DNA of 64,000 nucleotides from the NCBI GenBank assembly GCA_934593275.1, contig CAKTQE010000007.1:1-64000 (forward strand), in the 5' to 3' direction. The notes under the pieces were generated by a model. That model was given only the letters and a program-made list of their open reading frames with translations, was not told where the DNA came from and searched no databases. Source of the DNA: an uncultured Oscillospiraceae bacterium. Lineage in GTDB: Bacteria > Bacillota > Clostridia > Oscillospirales > Oscillospiraceae. Both the position numbers and the translations under genes were made by a program. Numbering within the stretch: position 1 is the stretch's first letter; every line of letters starts with the position of its first letter. Of the stretch, positions 52,586 to 60,692 are shown piece by piece.

Positions 52586-53935
52586 ATGTCAAAGGGAACG
52601 ATTCAGTTATCCGATCATTTTACCGCCTCCCGGCTGCTGCGGTTTGTGCTGCCCAGCATCGGTACCATGCTTTTTACCTCTGTCTATGGCATTGTGGATG
52701 GTCTGTGTGTGTCAAACTTTGTGGGGAAAACGGCCTTTGCGGGGGTGAACCTGATTTGGCCGGTGCCGATGCTCATTGGTACCATCGGCTTTATGCTGGG
52801 TACCGGCGGCTCCGCCATTGTGGGCATTGCTCTGGGAGAGCGGGACGGCAAAAAGGCGGATGCCTACTTTAGCCTGTTTCTGGCGGCGGCGTTGTTATCC
52901 GGTGCGTTTTTTGCCCTGTTGGGTCTGGTGTTCCTGCGGCCCATCGGGGTGCTGCTGGGAGGCCGGGGGGAAATGCTGGAATACGCCCTGCGGTATGGTG
53001 GGATCTTGCTGATGGGTGTTCCCACCTTTATCCTGCAAAACATGTTCCAGAGCTTTTTCGTTACGGCGGAAAAGCCCAACCTGGGCTTCTGGGTCACGGT
53101 GGGGGCCGGGGTCACCAATATGGTGCTGGATGTGGTACTGGTGGGGGCCTTGGGCTGGGGGGTCGAGGGGGCGGCCATTGCCACCGTTCTCAGCCAGGTC
53201 GTTGGCGGTGTGCTGCCGGTGTTCTATTTTATGAGCGGCCACAACACCAGCTGTCTGCACTTGCAGCGGCCCCGCTTTAACGGACGGGTGCTGTGGATGG
53301 CCTGTGTCAACGGCTCCTCGGAGCTGATGACCAACCTGTCCATGTCCCTGGTCAACATCCTTTACAATTACCAGCTGCTCCGCTTTGCGGGAGAGGACGG
53401 CGTGGCGGCCTACGGCGTGATCATGTATGCGGCGTTCCTCTTTGTGGCGGTGTTTGTGGGCTATTCCGTGGGCAGTGCGCCTATTGTCAGCTTCCATTAT
53501 GGGGCGCAGAATCAGAAAGAGGTACACAACCTGTATGCCATGAGCCTGCGGCTGATTGGCATGGTGGCGGTGGCCATGACGGTGGTGGCCATGTACCTCA
53601 TTCCCCAGGTGGCCCGGTTCTTTGTGGGCTACGACCCGGAGCTGCTGGTACTGACCACCCGGGCGTTCCGGCTCTACGGTCTGAGTTTCCTGATCATGGG
53701 ATTCAACGTCTACGCCTCCTCCTTCTTTACGGCCCTGGGGGACGGACTGACCAGCGCATTGATCTCTTTCCTGCGGACGCTGCTGTTTCAGGTGGCGGCG
53801 GTTTTGCTTCTGCCCCAGCTGCTGGGCCTGGACGGGGTATGGCTGGCGGTGGTCCCGGCGGAACTGGCCTCCTTGCTGGTGAGTGTGGGGATGTTTTTCT
53901 ACAAAGACCGCACGTTCCACTATCGCAGGGCGTAA
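52586..53935 (+). CDS. MATE family efflux transporter
   Basis: A 449-residue exporter with about twelve helices in two homologous halves. It begins MSKGTIQLSDHFTASRLLRF, and the halves show the MATE features IVDGLCVSNFVGKTAFAGVN near residue 29 and the matching SLVNILYNYQLLRFAGEDGV near 256. It exports drugs or cationic metabolites against Na+ or H+. The ribosome site AAGGAG is five bases before the start. Expression appears to be set by the upstream leader with terminator. Confidence 0.92.
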   Translation: MSKGTIQLSDHFTASRLLRFVLPSIGTMLFTSVYGIVDGLCVSNFVGKTAFAGVNLIWPVPMLIGTIGFMLGTGGSAIVGIALGERDGKKADAYFSLFLAAALLSGAFFALLGLVFLRPIGVLLGGRGEMLEYALRYGGILLMGVPTFILQNMFQSFFVTAEKPNLGFWVTVGAGVTNMVLDVVLVGALGWGVEGAAIATVLSQVVGGVLPVFYFMSGHNTSCLHLQRPRFNGRVLWMACVNGSSELMTNLSMSLVNILYNYQLLRFAGEDGVAAYGVIMYAAFLFVAVFVGYSVGSAPIVSFHYGAQNQKEVHNLYAMSLRLIGMVAVAMTVVAMYLIPQVARFFVGYDPELLVLTTRAFRLYGLSFLIMGFNVYASSFFTALGDGLTSALISFLRTLLFQVAAVLLLPQLLGLDGVWLAVVPAELASLLVSVGMFFYKDRTFHYRRA

Positions 53936-53956
53936 TCAGGAAACCAGTTTTAAGAA

Positions 53957-54009
53957 TCCCGAAATCGGAATAAATTTCTAAAAATAAGGAAAGAGTTCCG
54001 AAATCGGAA
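53957..54009. promoter_or_regulatory. Pair of palindromic sites before the AAA ATPase promoter
   Basis: TCCCGAAATCGGAA (53957-53970) and TTCCGAAATCGGAA (53996-54009), 39 bases apart centre to centre and just upstream of the -35 box. The second is a perfect TTCCG-N4-CGGAA palindrome. They look like operator sites for an unknown regulator. Bases between are AT-rich. Confidence 0.55.
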
Positions 54010-54015
54010 TTTTGG

Positions 54016-54044
54016 TTGACGGAAGACGAGACCCGTGCTATACT
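54016..54044 (+). promoter_or_regulatory. Promoter of the AAA/DUF4143 gene
   Basis: TTGACG, 17 bases, TATACT, 33 bases before the start codon. Confidence 0.75.
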
Positions 54045-54076
54045 GACGGTAGATCGATACTTGGGAGGGGACTGCC

Positions 54077-55300
54077 ATGGTCAGACGGACAGAATATCTG
54101 GAAATGCTTCAAAAATGGAAAGACGAACAGGTGATCAAGGTCGTTACCGGCATTCGCAGATGCGGCAAATCCACCCTGCTTACCATGTATCAGCAAGAAT
54201 TGCTGACCCAGGGTGTCGGGGCGGATCAGATCATCTATATCAATTTTGAAGAACTGGAATATGAGGAGCTGCTGGACTATAAAAAGCTTTATAACTACGT
54301 GAAAGCCCGGCTGCACCCGGAGAAAACCACCTACATTTTTCTGGATGAAATTCAGCAGGTGGAGGGGTTTCAAAAGGCGGTGGACAGCCTTTACGTAAAG
54401 CCTGGGGTGGACCTCTATATCACCGGCTCCAATGCCTATCTGCTCTCCGGCGAGTTGGCCACGCTGCTTTCCGGCCGCTGTGTGGAGATCAACATGCTGC
54501 CCCTGTCCTTTGAGGAGTTCTGCCAGATGAACGACGGCGGAGACCGGGATGCCCTGCTGGGGGCGTATATGCGAAACGGCGGCTATCCCTACCTTGTAAA
54601 GCTGGCGGACGATTCTGAAAAAGTGGATATGTACCTGGAGGGGATTTATAATACCATTCTGGTAAAGGACATTGAGGAACGCCAGCGGCGGCGGGAAACA
54701 GACCCCAACAAGCGGAAAATCAATGATTTAAGTCTGCTGAAAAACATTTCCAAATTCCTGGCCAGTTCTGTGGGCAGTCCCATTTCCATGAAAAGCATTG
54801 CGGACTACATCACCTCCGGCGGCAGAAGCATTTCCCAGGCCACGGTTAGCGACTATGTGGAGGCCCTGGTGGAACCCTATATTTTTTATCCCGTGGAGCG
54901 GTATGACGTTCTGGGCAAGCAGCTGCTGAAAAGCAACTGGAAAATGTATATCGTGGACTTGGGCATTCGCCGGTATTTGCTTCCCAGAAAGCGGTACGAT
55001 CTGGGGGCTTCCCTGGAAAATGTGATTTTCCTGGAACTGCTGCGCTGGGGCTATCGGGTGAATATCGGCAAGGTCGGTGCCACAGAGGTGGACTTTGTAG
55101 CCCGGAAGAATGAGGATATTTTCTACTATCAGGTCACGGCCTCCATGACGGAGGAATCCACCTTTGAGCGGGAAATGGCACCGCTGCGGGCCATTCAGGA
55201 CAACTATCCCAAGTATGTGATCACCCTGGACCGCTATACCCTGGGAAATTATGAAGGCATTCAGGTCATCCATGCGGTGGACTGGCTGCTGGGCAAATAA
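54077..55300 (+). CDS. AAA ATPase with DUF4143 domain
   Basis: A 407-residue protein. The AAA_14 domain has Walker A VVTGIRRCGKSTLLTMYQQ near residue 23 and Walker B TTYIFLDEIQQVEGF near residue 76, and sensor I lies in LYITGSNAYLLSG near 115. The DUF4143 half (residues 200-400) includes a PD-(D/E)xK-like core with RVNIGKVGATEVDFVAR near 330 and DIFYYQVTAS near 350. The family is widespread and its role is not settled. GGAGG lies upstream of the start. It may be controlled by the palindromic pair before its promoter. Confidence 0.9.
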   Translation: MVRRTEYLEMLQKWKDEQVIKVVTGIRRCGKSTLLTMYQQELLTQGVGADQIIYINFEELEYEELLDYKKLYNYVKARLHPEKTTYIFLDEIQQVEGFQKAVDSLYVKPGVDLYITGSNAYLLSGELATLLSGRCVEINMLPLSFEEFCQMNDGGDRDALLGAYMRNGGYPYLVKLADDSEKVDMYLEGIYNTILVKDIEERQRRRETDPNKRKINDLSLLKNISKFLASSVGSPISMKSIADYITSGGRSISQATVSDYVEALVEPYIFYPVERYDVLGKQLLKSNWKMYIVDLGIRRYLLPRKRYDLGASLENVIFLELLRWGYRVNIGKVGATEVDFVARKNEDIFYYQVTASMTEESTFEREMAPLRAIQDNYPKYVITLDRYTLGNYEGIQVIHAVDWLLGK

Positions 55301-55304
55301 AAAT

Positions 55305-55358
55305 CCCCCATAGAGAACCCTTGGGAACCGTTTCGGTTTCGGGCTTTCTCTATGGGGG
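55305..55358. terminator. Bidirectional terminator
   Basis: A 13-bp stem CCCCCATAGAGAA/TTCTCTATGGGGG with a long loop; on the minus strand it runs into GATTTTTATTT, so it serves the GGDEF gene's convergent neighbour region on both strands. Confidence 0.82.
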
Positions 55359-55363
55359 CTTCT

Positions 55364-56503
55364 TTATCGGGCGTTTTGGCTTTTGTGGTATTTGCGCTTT
55401 TTTTCGTACATCTTTTCATCCATGGCGGTGAGGAACGCTTCTTTGCCCTCCTGGGGGTCAAACCCGGCCCAGCCCATGGAGACGGTCAGGGTGAACGGGG
55501 CCTCGCCGGAATGATTGAAGCGGGAAAGATGCCGGTCAATTTCTCTGGCAGTGGCCAGGGCGGTGGCTTCATTGCCACCGGGCAGCAGGACAATGAATTC
55601 GTCTCCGGCGTAGCGGAGGGCGATGCCGCCCTCGGGGATGGAGCGGAAGAGGATGTCCCCCATTTTGCAGATGGCCTGGTCGCCGGTGCCATGGCCGAAG
55701 CTGTCGTTGATTTGTTTAAAGTCGTTGATGTCCATCATAATGCCGTAGAGACTCCGCCGGTTGGCACGGGTCTGTTCTGCCAGGAGGCTACTTAAGTAGC
55801 GGCGGTTATAGAGTCCTGAAAGCTCATCGGTATAGAGGTTTTCCGCATAGGACTGCATCTGCACAAAGCACAGGGCAACGGCTACAGAGGCCCAGGAGGT
55901 GGTGATACCGTAGAAAAACAGCTGAATGAGGACACCTGCAAGACAAGGTCCAATAAAATACAGCACCGGGAAAAAATTCAGGTTGATCCCCTGCCGCTTG
56001 GAATAGTACACCAAATGGGTGGTGTAGACAAAATATAACATCAGGGTGACATACCCAATGATGGCCCATTGCCCCCGGTGATAGATGTTTTCCGCTGAGA
56101 CAGAAAACAGGAAACCGGGCCGGAAAAGGTTGAATAAAATGGCAAAAACTTCTATGAGCCAGGGAATCAGCAGAAACTTGGCGTTGCGGACGGTGCGCTT
56201 GTAATTCCGGTAAATCAGCAAATCTACATAAAATGACCACAAAAAACCGATGCTCACGGTACCCAGAAAGCATAGGCTGTTGGTGAGGTAATTTAGAATC
56301 CTGGCCCCAGGGAACAGCTTCCCGTCTACCCAGAACGAAACGGTTTCCAGCAACGCCCCCAGCAGATTCACCACAGCCATGGCATCATACAGCCGGGCCT
56401 CTCCCCGGGTGTTCTCCCGGTTCTTCCGTCTGCAATTGAGCAGAAACCACATCATCAAAATGGCCCCGCTGTTTGCCACCAGAATTTCTTCCCAAACGAT
56501 CAT
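55364..56503 (-). CDS. Membrane GGDEF-domain protein (putative diguanylate cyclase)
   Basis: A 379-residue protein. The N-terminal 210 residues hold about six or seven membrane helices, and a C-terminal GGDEF domain begins at TDELSGLYNRRYLSSLLAEQ. The active-site motif is RYAGDEFIVLLPGG, with Ala for the first Gly, a change found in active enzymes; MMDINDFKQINDSFGHGTGD is intact. An inhibitory RxxD site is not seen before the motif. The start at 56503 has GGAGG ahead. It would make c-di-GMP in response to a membrane signal. Confidence 0.87.
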   Translation of the reverse strand: MIVWEEILVANSGAILMMWFLLNCRRKNRENTRGEARLYDAMAVVNLLGALLETVSFWVDGKLFPGARILNYLTNSLCFLGTVSIGFLWSFYVDLLIYRNYKRTVRNAKFLLIPWLIEVFAILFNLFRPGFLFSVSAENIYHRGQWAIIGYVTLMLYFVYTTHLVYYSKRQGINLNFFPVLYFIGPCLAGVLIQLFFYGITTSWASVAVALCFVQMQSYAENLYTDELSGLYNRRYLSSLLAEQTRANRRSLYGIMMDINDFKQINDSFGHGTGDQAICKMGDILFRSIPEGGIALRYAGDEFIVLLPGGNEATALATAREIDRHLSRFNHSGEAPFTLTVSMGWAGFDPQEGKEAFLTAMDEKMYEKKRKYHKSQNAR

Positions 56504-56575
56504 TGCACCGTTCCTCCGCGCCAAACCTTTTCCAAGGAAAATTTGCTGGATTTTATTTCCATAAAACTTTCTGTA

Positions 56576-56604
56576 AGTATACCATACAGAACCGCTTCTT
56601 GCAA
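56576..56604 (-). promoter_or_regulatory. Promoter of the GGDEF gene
   Basis: Minus-strand TTGCAA, 17 bases, TATACT, about 73 bases before the start codon. Confidence 0.7.
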
Positions 56605-56726
56605 GTGGCTGCACAGCCGGCAGAAACACCCCTAAGGGAGAGATTCAGGTCTTAATCAGATAACCAGACGGGACTTGATACGCGCATTTTCTGCTCAAAA
56701 AAACTGCCCGCCAAAGGGCAGCGCAG

Positions 56727-56755
56727 TTGACAAAGTAGCAGATTTGGGGTATAGT
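56727..56755 (+). promoter_or_regulatory. Antitoxin RNA promoter, TA copy E
   Basis: TTGACA, 17 bases, TATAGT. A CTGCCC/GGGCAG hairpin lies just upstream, as before copy B. Confidence 0.88.
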
Positions 56756-56761
56756 ATAGGT

Positions 56762-56853
56762 ACAAAGGGTGCTACCAGTAGGTCGGTTCCCCCAAGATAG
56801 TTAAGAGATAACCGTTACTTTGGGGAAAGTTGGGCGGTTATCTCTTATTATTC
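56762..56853 (+). ncRNA. Antitoxin-type small RNA, copy E
   Basis: About 90 nt. It keeps GGGTGCTACCAGTAGG and GTCGGTTCCCCC with a few base changes and ends in a 13-bp stem (56802-56814 with 56835-56847). The stem sequence (TAAGAGATAACCG) differs from copies A-D, but pairing is preserved by matching changes on both arms. Confidence 0.72.
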
Positions 56854-56924
56854 TCTTGGCGAACCAAGCTAATGACAGCGATAATGACAAGGCAGAATTG
56901 AAAAATTCCTTCCCATGTAACCAT
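56838..56924 (-). CDS. Small hydrophobic holin-like toxin, TA copy E
   Basis: A 28-residue peptide: MVTWEGIFQFCLVIIAVISL, then VRQENNKR. It is the closest relative of copy C. ATG start with GGGGGTG six bases upstream. One membrane helix and a basic tail. Confidence 0.75.
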   Translation of the reverse strand: MVTWEGIFQFCLVIIAVISLVRQENNKR

Positions 56925-57055
56925 AACCGTCACCCCCTCTCTCTTTCGATTGGGGGCAAAGAGGATCTCACCCCCGAAAAAGATTCGAGGGGAACCGCCT
57001 ACCGGGGTACTGGTAGCACCAATGGCAGTATAGCACAAAATTCCACAGATTGCAA
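56925..57055 (-). promoter_or_regulatory. Toxin promoter and SD-sequestering leader, TA copy E
   Basis: The promoter is TTGCAA, 17 bases, TATACT (57055-57027). The leader again has GGGGGTGAG, TTGCCCCC and GGGGGTG in order, compatible with two exclusive hairpins. Confidence 0.65.
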
Positions 57056-57148
57056 GGTATTACCGGGGCGAATTGCGCAGAAATGCAGTAATTCGCCCCG
57101 CTTTTTGACAAAAAATGAGGGAGGAAAGCTCCAGAGTGGGACAATGAA

Positions 57149-57172
57149 AGCCCCCGGTTTGCACCGGGGGCT
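57149..57172 (-). terminator. Terminator of the MsmK-type ATPase gene
   Basis: A 10-bp perfect stem AGCCCCCGGT/ACCGGGGGCT followed by TTTC on the minus strand; the T run is short. Confidence 0.7.
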
Positions 57173-57184
57173 GTATGTATGGGT

Positions 57185-58375
57185 TTAGGCTTCCAGGTTG
57201 ACGCCGGTCTCCTTGTTGAAGACGTGGCAGACGTGGCCGGCGAAGCTGTACTTCACGGCGGAGCCGCTGGTCAGAGCGGCAACCTCGGCACCGGTCATGT
57301 TCATGGTGGAAACCACCAGAACCACGTCACGGCCCATGGAGGTCACGTGCAGGTGGACGGAGGAACCCATCATTTCGGATACGTCCACAACGGCATCAAT
57401 GCCATCGTTGCTCAGCTCGATATGCTCAGGACGGACACCCAGAACGATGCTCTGAGGAGCCACGTTGTTCTTGGTGAGGTTGGCTTGCTTCTCGTCGGAC
57501 AGGGTGACGGTGATGCCGCCAACCTTTACGGCGTACTTGCCGTCTTCCTTTACCAGTTCGGCATCGAACAGGTTCATCTGAGGAGTGCCGATGAAGCCGG
57601 CAACGAACAGGTTGTAGGGGTGGTTGAACACTTCCTGAGGAGTGCCGATCTGCTGGATGAAGCCGTCCTTCATGATGACGATCCGGTCGCCCAGGGTCAT
57701 GGCCTCGGTCTGGTCGTGGGTAACGTAGATAAAGGTGGTGTTGATGCGCTGACGCAGCTTGATCAGCTCGGCACGCATCTGGTTCCGGAGCTTGGCGTCC
57801 AGGTTGGACAAAGGCTCGTCCATCAGCATGACCTGGGGATTCCGGACGATGGCGCGGCCAATGGCCACACGCTGCCGCTGACCGCCGGACATGGCCTTGG
57901 GCTTCCGGCCCAGGTACTGGGTGATGTCCAGAATTTCGGCGGCTTCCTTGACCTTGCGGTCAATTTCTTCCTTGGACTCATGGCGCAGCTTCAGAGCGAA
58001 AGCCATGTTTTCATAAACGGTCATGTGGGGGTACAGCGCATAGTTCTGGAAAACCATGGCAATGTCGCGGTCCTTGGGGGCCACGTCGTTTACCAGGCGG
58101 TCGCCAATGTACAGCTCGCCATCGGTAATATCTTCCAGACCGGCGATCATACGCAGGGTGGTGGACTTACCACAGCCGGAAGGACCGACCAGAACGATGA
58201 ATTCCTTGTCCTTGATGTCCAGATTGAAGGCCTGAACAGCAACAACGCCCTCATCCGTGATCTGCAGGTTGGTCTTCTTGGCGGGTTCCTCGCCCTTTTT
58301 CTTCTTGTTCTTCTTGGCGTCGTCGCCGTTAAAGGGGTAGACTTTCTTGATGTTCTTCAGGGATAAGCTTGCCAT
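57185..58375 (-). CDS. Sugar ABC transporter ATPase, MsmK/UgpC type
   Basis: A 396-residue ATPase. Walker A is [17 protein letters not shown] near residue 64, the signature MSGGQRQRVAIGRA near 160, Walker B VMLMDEPLSNLD near 181 and the H-loop YVTHDQTEAM near 214. The C-terminal 150 residues are the MalK-type regulatory domain with VRPEHIELSNDG. A Lys-rich insert (about residues 18-45, including KKNKKKKGEEPAKK) interrupts the first strand region and is unusual. No permease lies next to it, as expected for a shared ATPase that serves several sugar importers, including the one at 12.3-15.6 kb. Confidence 0.9.
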   Translation of the reverse strand: MASLSLKNIKKVYPFNGDDAKKNKKKKGEEPAKKTNLQITDEGVVAVQAFNLDIKDKEFIVLVGPSGCGKSTTLRMIAGLEDITDGELYIGDRLVNDVAPKDRDIAMVFQNYALYPHMTVYENMAFALKLRHESKEEIDRKVKEAAEILDITQYLGRKPKAMSGGQRQRVAIGRAIVRNPQVMLMDEPLSNLDAKLRNQMRAELIKLRQRINTTFIYVTHDQTEAMTLGDRIVIMKDGFIQQIGTPQEVFNHPYNLFVAGFIGTPQMNLFDAELVKEDGKYAVKVGGITVTLSDEKQANLTKNNVAPQSIVLGVRPEHIELSNDGIDAVVDVSEMMGSSVHLHVTSMGRDVVLVVSTMNMTGAEVAALTSGSAVKYSFAGHVCHVFNKETGVNLEA

Positions 58376-58795
58376 AGTTTTCTGACTCCGAACATACTGA
58401 ATCCTCAATGTATGTTCTCGCGCACTGCCGGGTAAAACAGCAGCGGCATTACGACAGGTCTCCACACTGCCGCACCGTGAGTCTGACGGGGGTTCCTCCT
58501 TTATTTTAGCGGAATAGAGCCTATTTAGTGGAGTAGTGCCCATTCCACCGGGATGGTACAATGATATCATAATTTTTCTGCCCAGGCAATCGTACATATT
58601 GACGGAATTAGATGCCATAAATTGGTGATTTTGCTAAGTCAGACCCTTTCTAGGGGGCATCTGGTCGCTGTGCCTGCAACCCCGGGGCAAAATCGGTTTT
58701 CCGGGAGGCCAGAGGGGGGCTTTGGAAAACTGCACAATTTCTGAAAACATATTTTGGGCAATCATATAAAAAGAAATTTCACTTCACAAAAGTAA
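58376..58795. promoter_or_regulatory. Divergent intergenic region between the ATPase and the aldolase genes
   Basis: On the minus strand TTGCCT, 17 bases, TATCAT (58589-58561) is a plausible promoter for the ATPase gene and would give a leader of about 180 nt. AAAGGAGGAA occurs within it at about 58500, with no good frame behind. Nothing else is seen between 58600 and 58795. Confidence 0.5.
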
Positions 58796-58824
58796 TTGAC
58801 ATTTTCATTTCATATAGCTACAAT
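58796..58824 (+). promoter_or_regulatory. Promoter of the aldolase-ABC operon
   Basis: TTGACA, 17 bases, TACAAT, 34 bases before the first aldolase start. Confidence 0.8.
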
Positions 58825-58858
58825 GGCCTTACAACACGAAAGCAGGAGGCGTTTTCAA

Positions 58859-59725
58859 ATGTTAGTAAACATGAAAACCATTTTGGATGTGGCGAAAGAA
58901 CACAATTTCGCGGTACCGGCTTTCAACACATCCAGCAATATGATCCTCACCGGGGTCATCCAGGAATCCATTGCCCAGAACGCGCCGGTGATCATCGCCA
59001 TTCATCCGGATGAGCTGTCCTTTGTACAGGATTCCTTTGTGAAAGCGGTGATCGATGAAGCAAATCACGCACCCATCCCCGTGTGCATTCATCTGGACCA
59101 CGGCGGCAGCTTTGAAGACTGTGTAAAGGCCATCAGCCTGGGCTTTACCTCCGTGATGATCGATGGCTCCCTGCTTCCCTTTGAGGAAAACATTGCAGTG
59201 TGCAAAAAGGTTTGCCAGGTAGCCCATGCCGCGGCGGATTACGTATCTGTAGAGGGCGAGCTGGGAACCATCGGCAACACCGATTCCATTGAAACCGGCA
59301 ACAATGTGATCAAATACACCGTTCCCGAGGATGCCAAGACCTTTGTGGAGCAGACCGGCATTGACGCGCTGGCTGTGGCCATCGGCACCAGCCACGGCCT
59401 GTATCCGGCAGGGTTTGTACCCAAGCTGCGCATTGATATTCTGGATGCCATCAAGGGCATGGTCGATGTCCCCCTGGTACTCCACGGCGGTTCTTCCAAT
59501 CCGGACAGCGAAATCGCCGCCGCGGTGGAACACGGCATCAACAAGGTCAATATTTCCAGCGACATCAAGGCTCCTTTCTATAAGAAATGCCGTCAGGTGC
59601 TTCAGGACCAGGGCCTGCGGGAGCCGAACGCCATTTATCCCCCCTGCATTGAGGTATTGCGGCAGGTCGTGGCTCAGAAAATTCACCTGTTCAACGCCGA
59701 CGGCAAGGCAGCCCTCTATCGCTGA
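58859..59725 (+). CDS. Class II fructose-bisphosphate-type aldolase, first of a tandem pair
   Basis: A 288-residue zinc-dependent ketose-bisphosphate aldolase. Zinc ligands and active site are visible: HLDHGGSFEDCVKAI near residue 79 (Asp and His), EGELGTIG near 132, H in IGTSHGLYPAG near 178 and H in LVLHGGSSNPD near 208, with NVSS/NKVNISSD binding phosphate. It is closer to Fba/GatY/KbaY/AgaY-type enzymes than to the main glycolytic form; the sugar cannot be read. AGGAGG lies nine bases before the start. Fourteen bases separate it from the second aldolase. Confidence 0.9.
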   Translation: MLVNMKTILDVAKEHNFAVPAFNTSSNMILTGVIQESIAQNAPVIIAIHPDELSFVQDSFVKAVIDEANHAPIPVCIHLDHGGSFEDCVKAISLGFTSVMIDGSLLPFEENIAVCKKVCQVAHAAADYVSVEGELGTIGNTDSIETGNNVIKYTVPEDAKTFVEQTGIDALAVAIGTSHGLYPAGFVPKLRIDILDAIKGMVDVPLVLHGGSSNPDSEIAAAVEHGINKVNISSDIKAPFYKKCRQVLQDQGLREPNAIYPPCIEVLRQVVAQKIHLFNADGKAALYR

Positions 59726-59739
59726 GCGGGAGTAATGCC

Positions 59740-60594
59740 ATGTATGAACAGGTGCCCAATATCCTGAAGCTGGCCCGGCAGAGCAACACCTCAGTCATTG
59801 CCTTTATCTGCATGGACTATGTGATGGCCCGGTCTGTGGTCTGGGCCGCCGAGGCGACCAATACACCGGCGGTGGTGATGCTGTTCCCGGAGCATGTGAC
59901 CGTGCAGAAAACCACCGGTCTGGCGGGCTACGCAAGCGCGGTCCGGGAGCTGGCGGAGCAGGTTCAGGTCCCCATAGGGCTGCACCTGGACCACGATTAC
60001 TCCCTGGCTGCCATTACAAAGGCCATGGACGGGGGATTTCAGTCTGTAATGATGGACGGTTCCGGCTACACGCTGGAGAAAAACATTCGTTTGACCCGTC
60101 AGGTGGTGGAAGCGGCCCATGCCAGAGGCGTGGCAGTGGAGGGGGAGATCGGCCATGTAGGCGTTGCCGCCCAGGCCGATGACCGCCGGGAGGACCTGCT
60201 GACCCGGCCGGAGGCGGCGGAACGGTTCTGCCGGGAAACCGGGGTGGATGCCCTGGCGGTGTCTATCGGAAACGCCCACGGGGAATACAAGCAGACCCCC
60301 CACCTGGATTTTGACCGGCTTTCTCAAATCCGGGAAGCCACCGATACCCCCTTGGTACTCCACGGAGGCAGCGGGATCCCGGACGATCAGCTGCTGAAAG
60401 CCTTTTCCATGGGCATCCGGAAATTCAACCTGGGAACGGATTATCTGCGAAATTACTTCCGGGCGGTTCAGGATTTTGCTTCTGAATATGAGGACGTGTT
60501 CGACCCGGTGAAAATCATTCAAATGCCGGAATACGTCCAGGCCAAGCTGCAGCCCTATGTGGAAAATCGGCTGAGAACGCTTTGCAGATTTTAA
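59740..60594 (+). CDS. Class II aldolase, second of a tandem pair
   Basis: A 284-residue class II aldolase. It has LHLDHDYSLAAITKAMDGGF near residue 82, VEGEIGHVG near 131, H in IGNAHGEYKQTP near 179 and H in LVLHGGSGIPDD near 208. The two proteins are clearly related but not close copies, so they may have different substrates or form a pair like the GatY/GatZ type. It lies 98 bases before the ABC binding-protein gene. Confidence 0.88.
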   Translation: MYEQVPNILKLARQSNTSVIAFICMDYVMARSVVWAAEATNTPAVVMLFPEHVTVQKTTGLAGYASAVRELAEQVQVPIGLHLDHDYSLAAITKAMDGGFQSVMMDGSGYTLEKNIRLTRQVVEAAHARGVAVEGEIGHVGVAAQADDRREDLLTRPEAAERFCRETGVDALAVSIGNAHGEYKQTPHLDFDRLSQIREATDTPLVLHGGSGIPDDQLLKAFSMGIRKFNLGTDYLRNYFRAVQDFASEYEDVFDPVKIIQMPEYVQAKLQPYVENRLRTLCRF

Positions 60595-60692
60595 AACGAG
60601 CGGATCCCGCCTGTTTGGTGGGTGGAAACATCATCAGTCCATATCCGGAGAAAGCCGGAAAATATAACGGAATATAAAATGGAGGAACGAAC

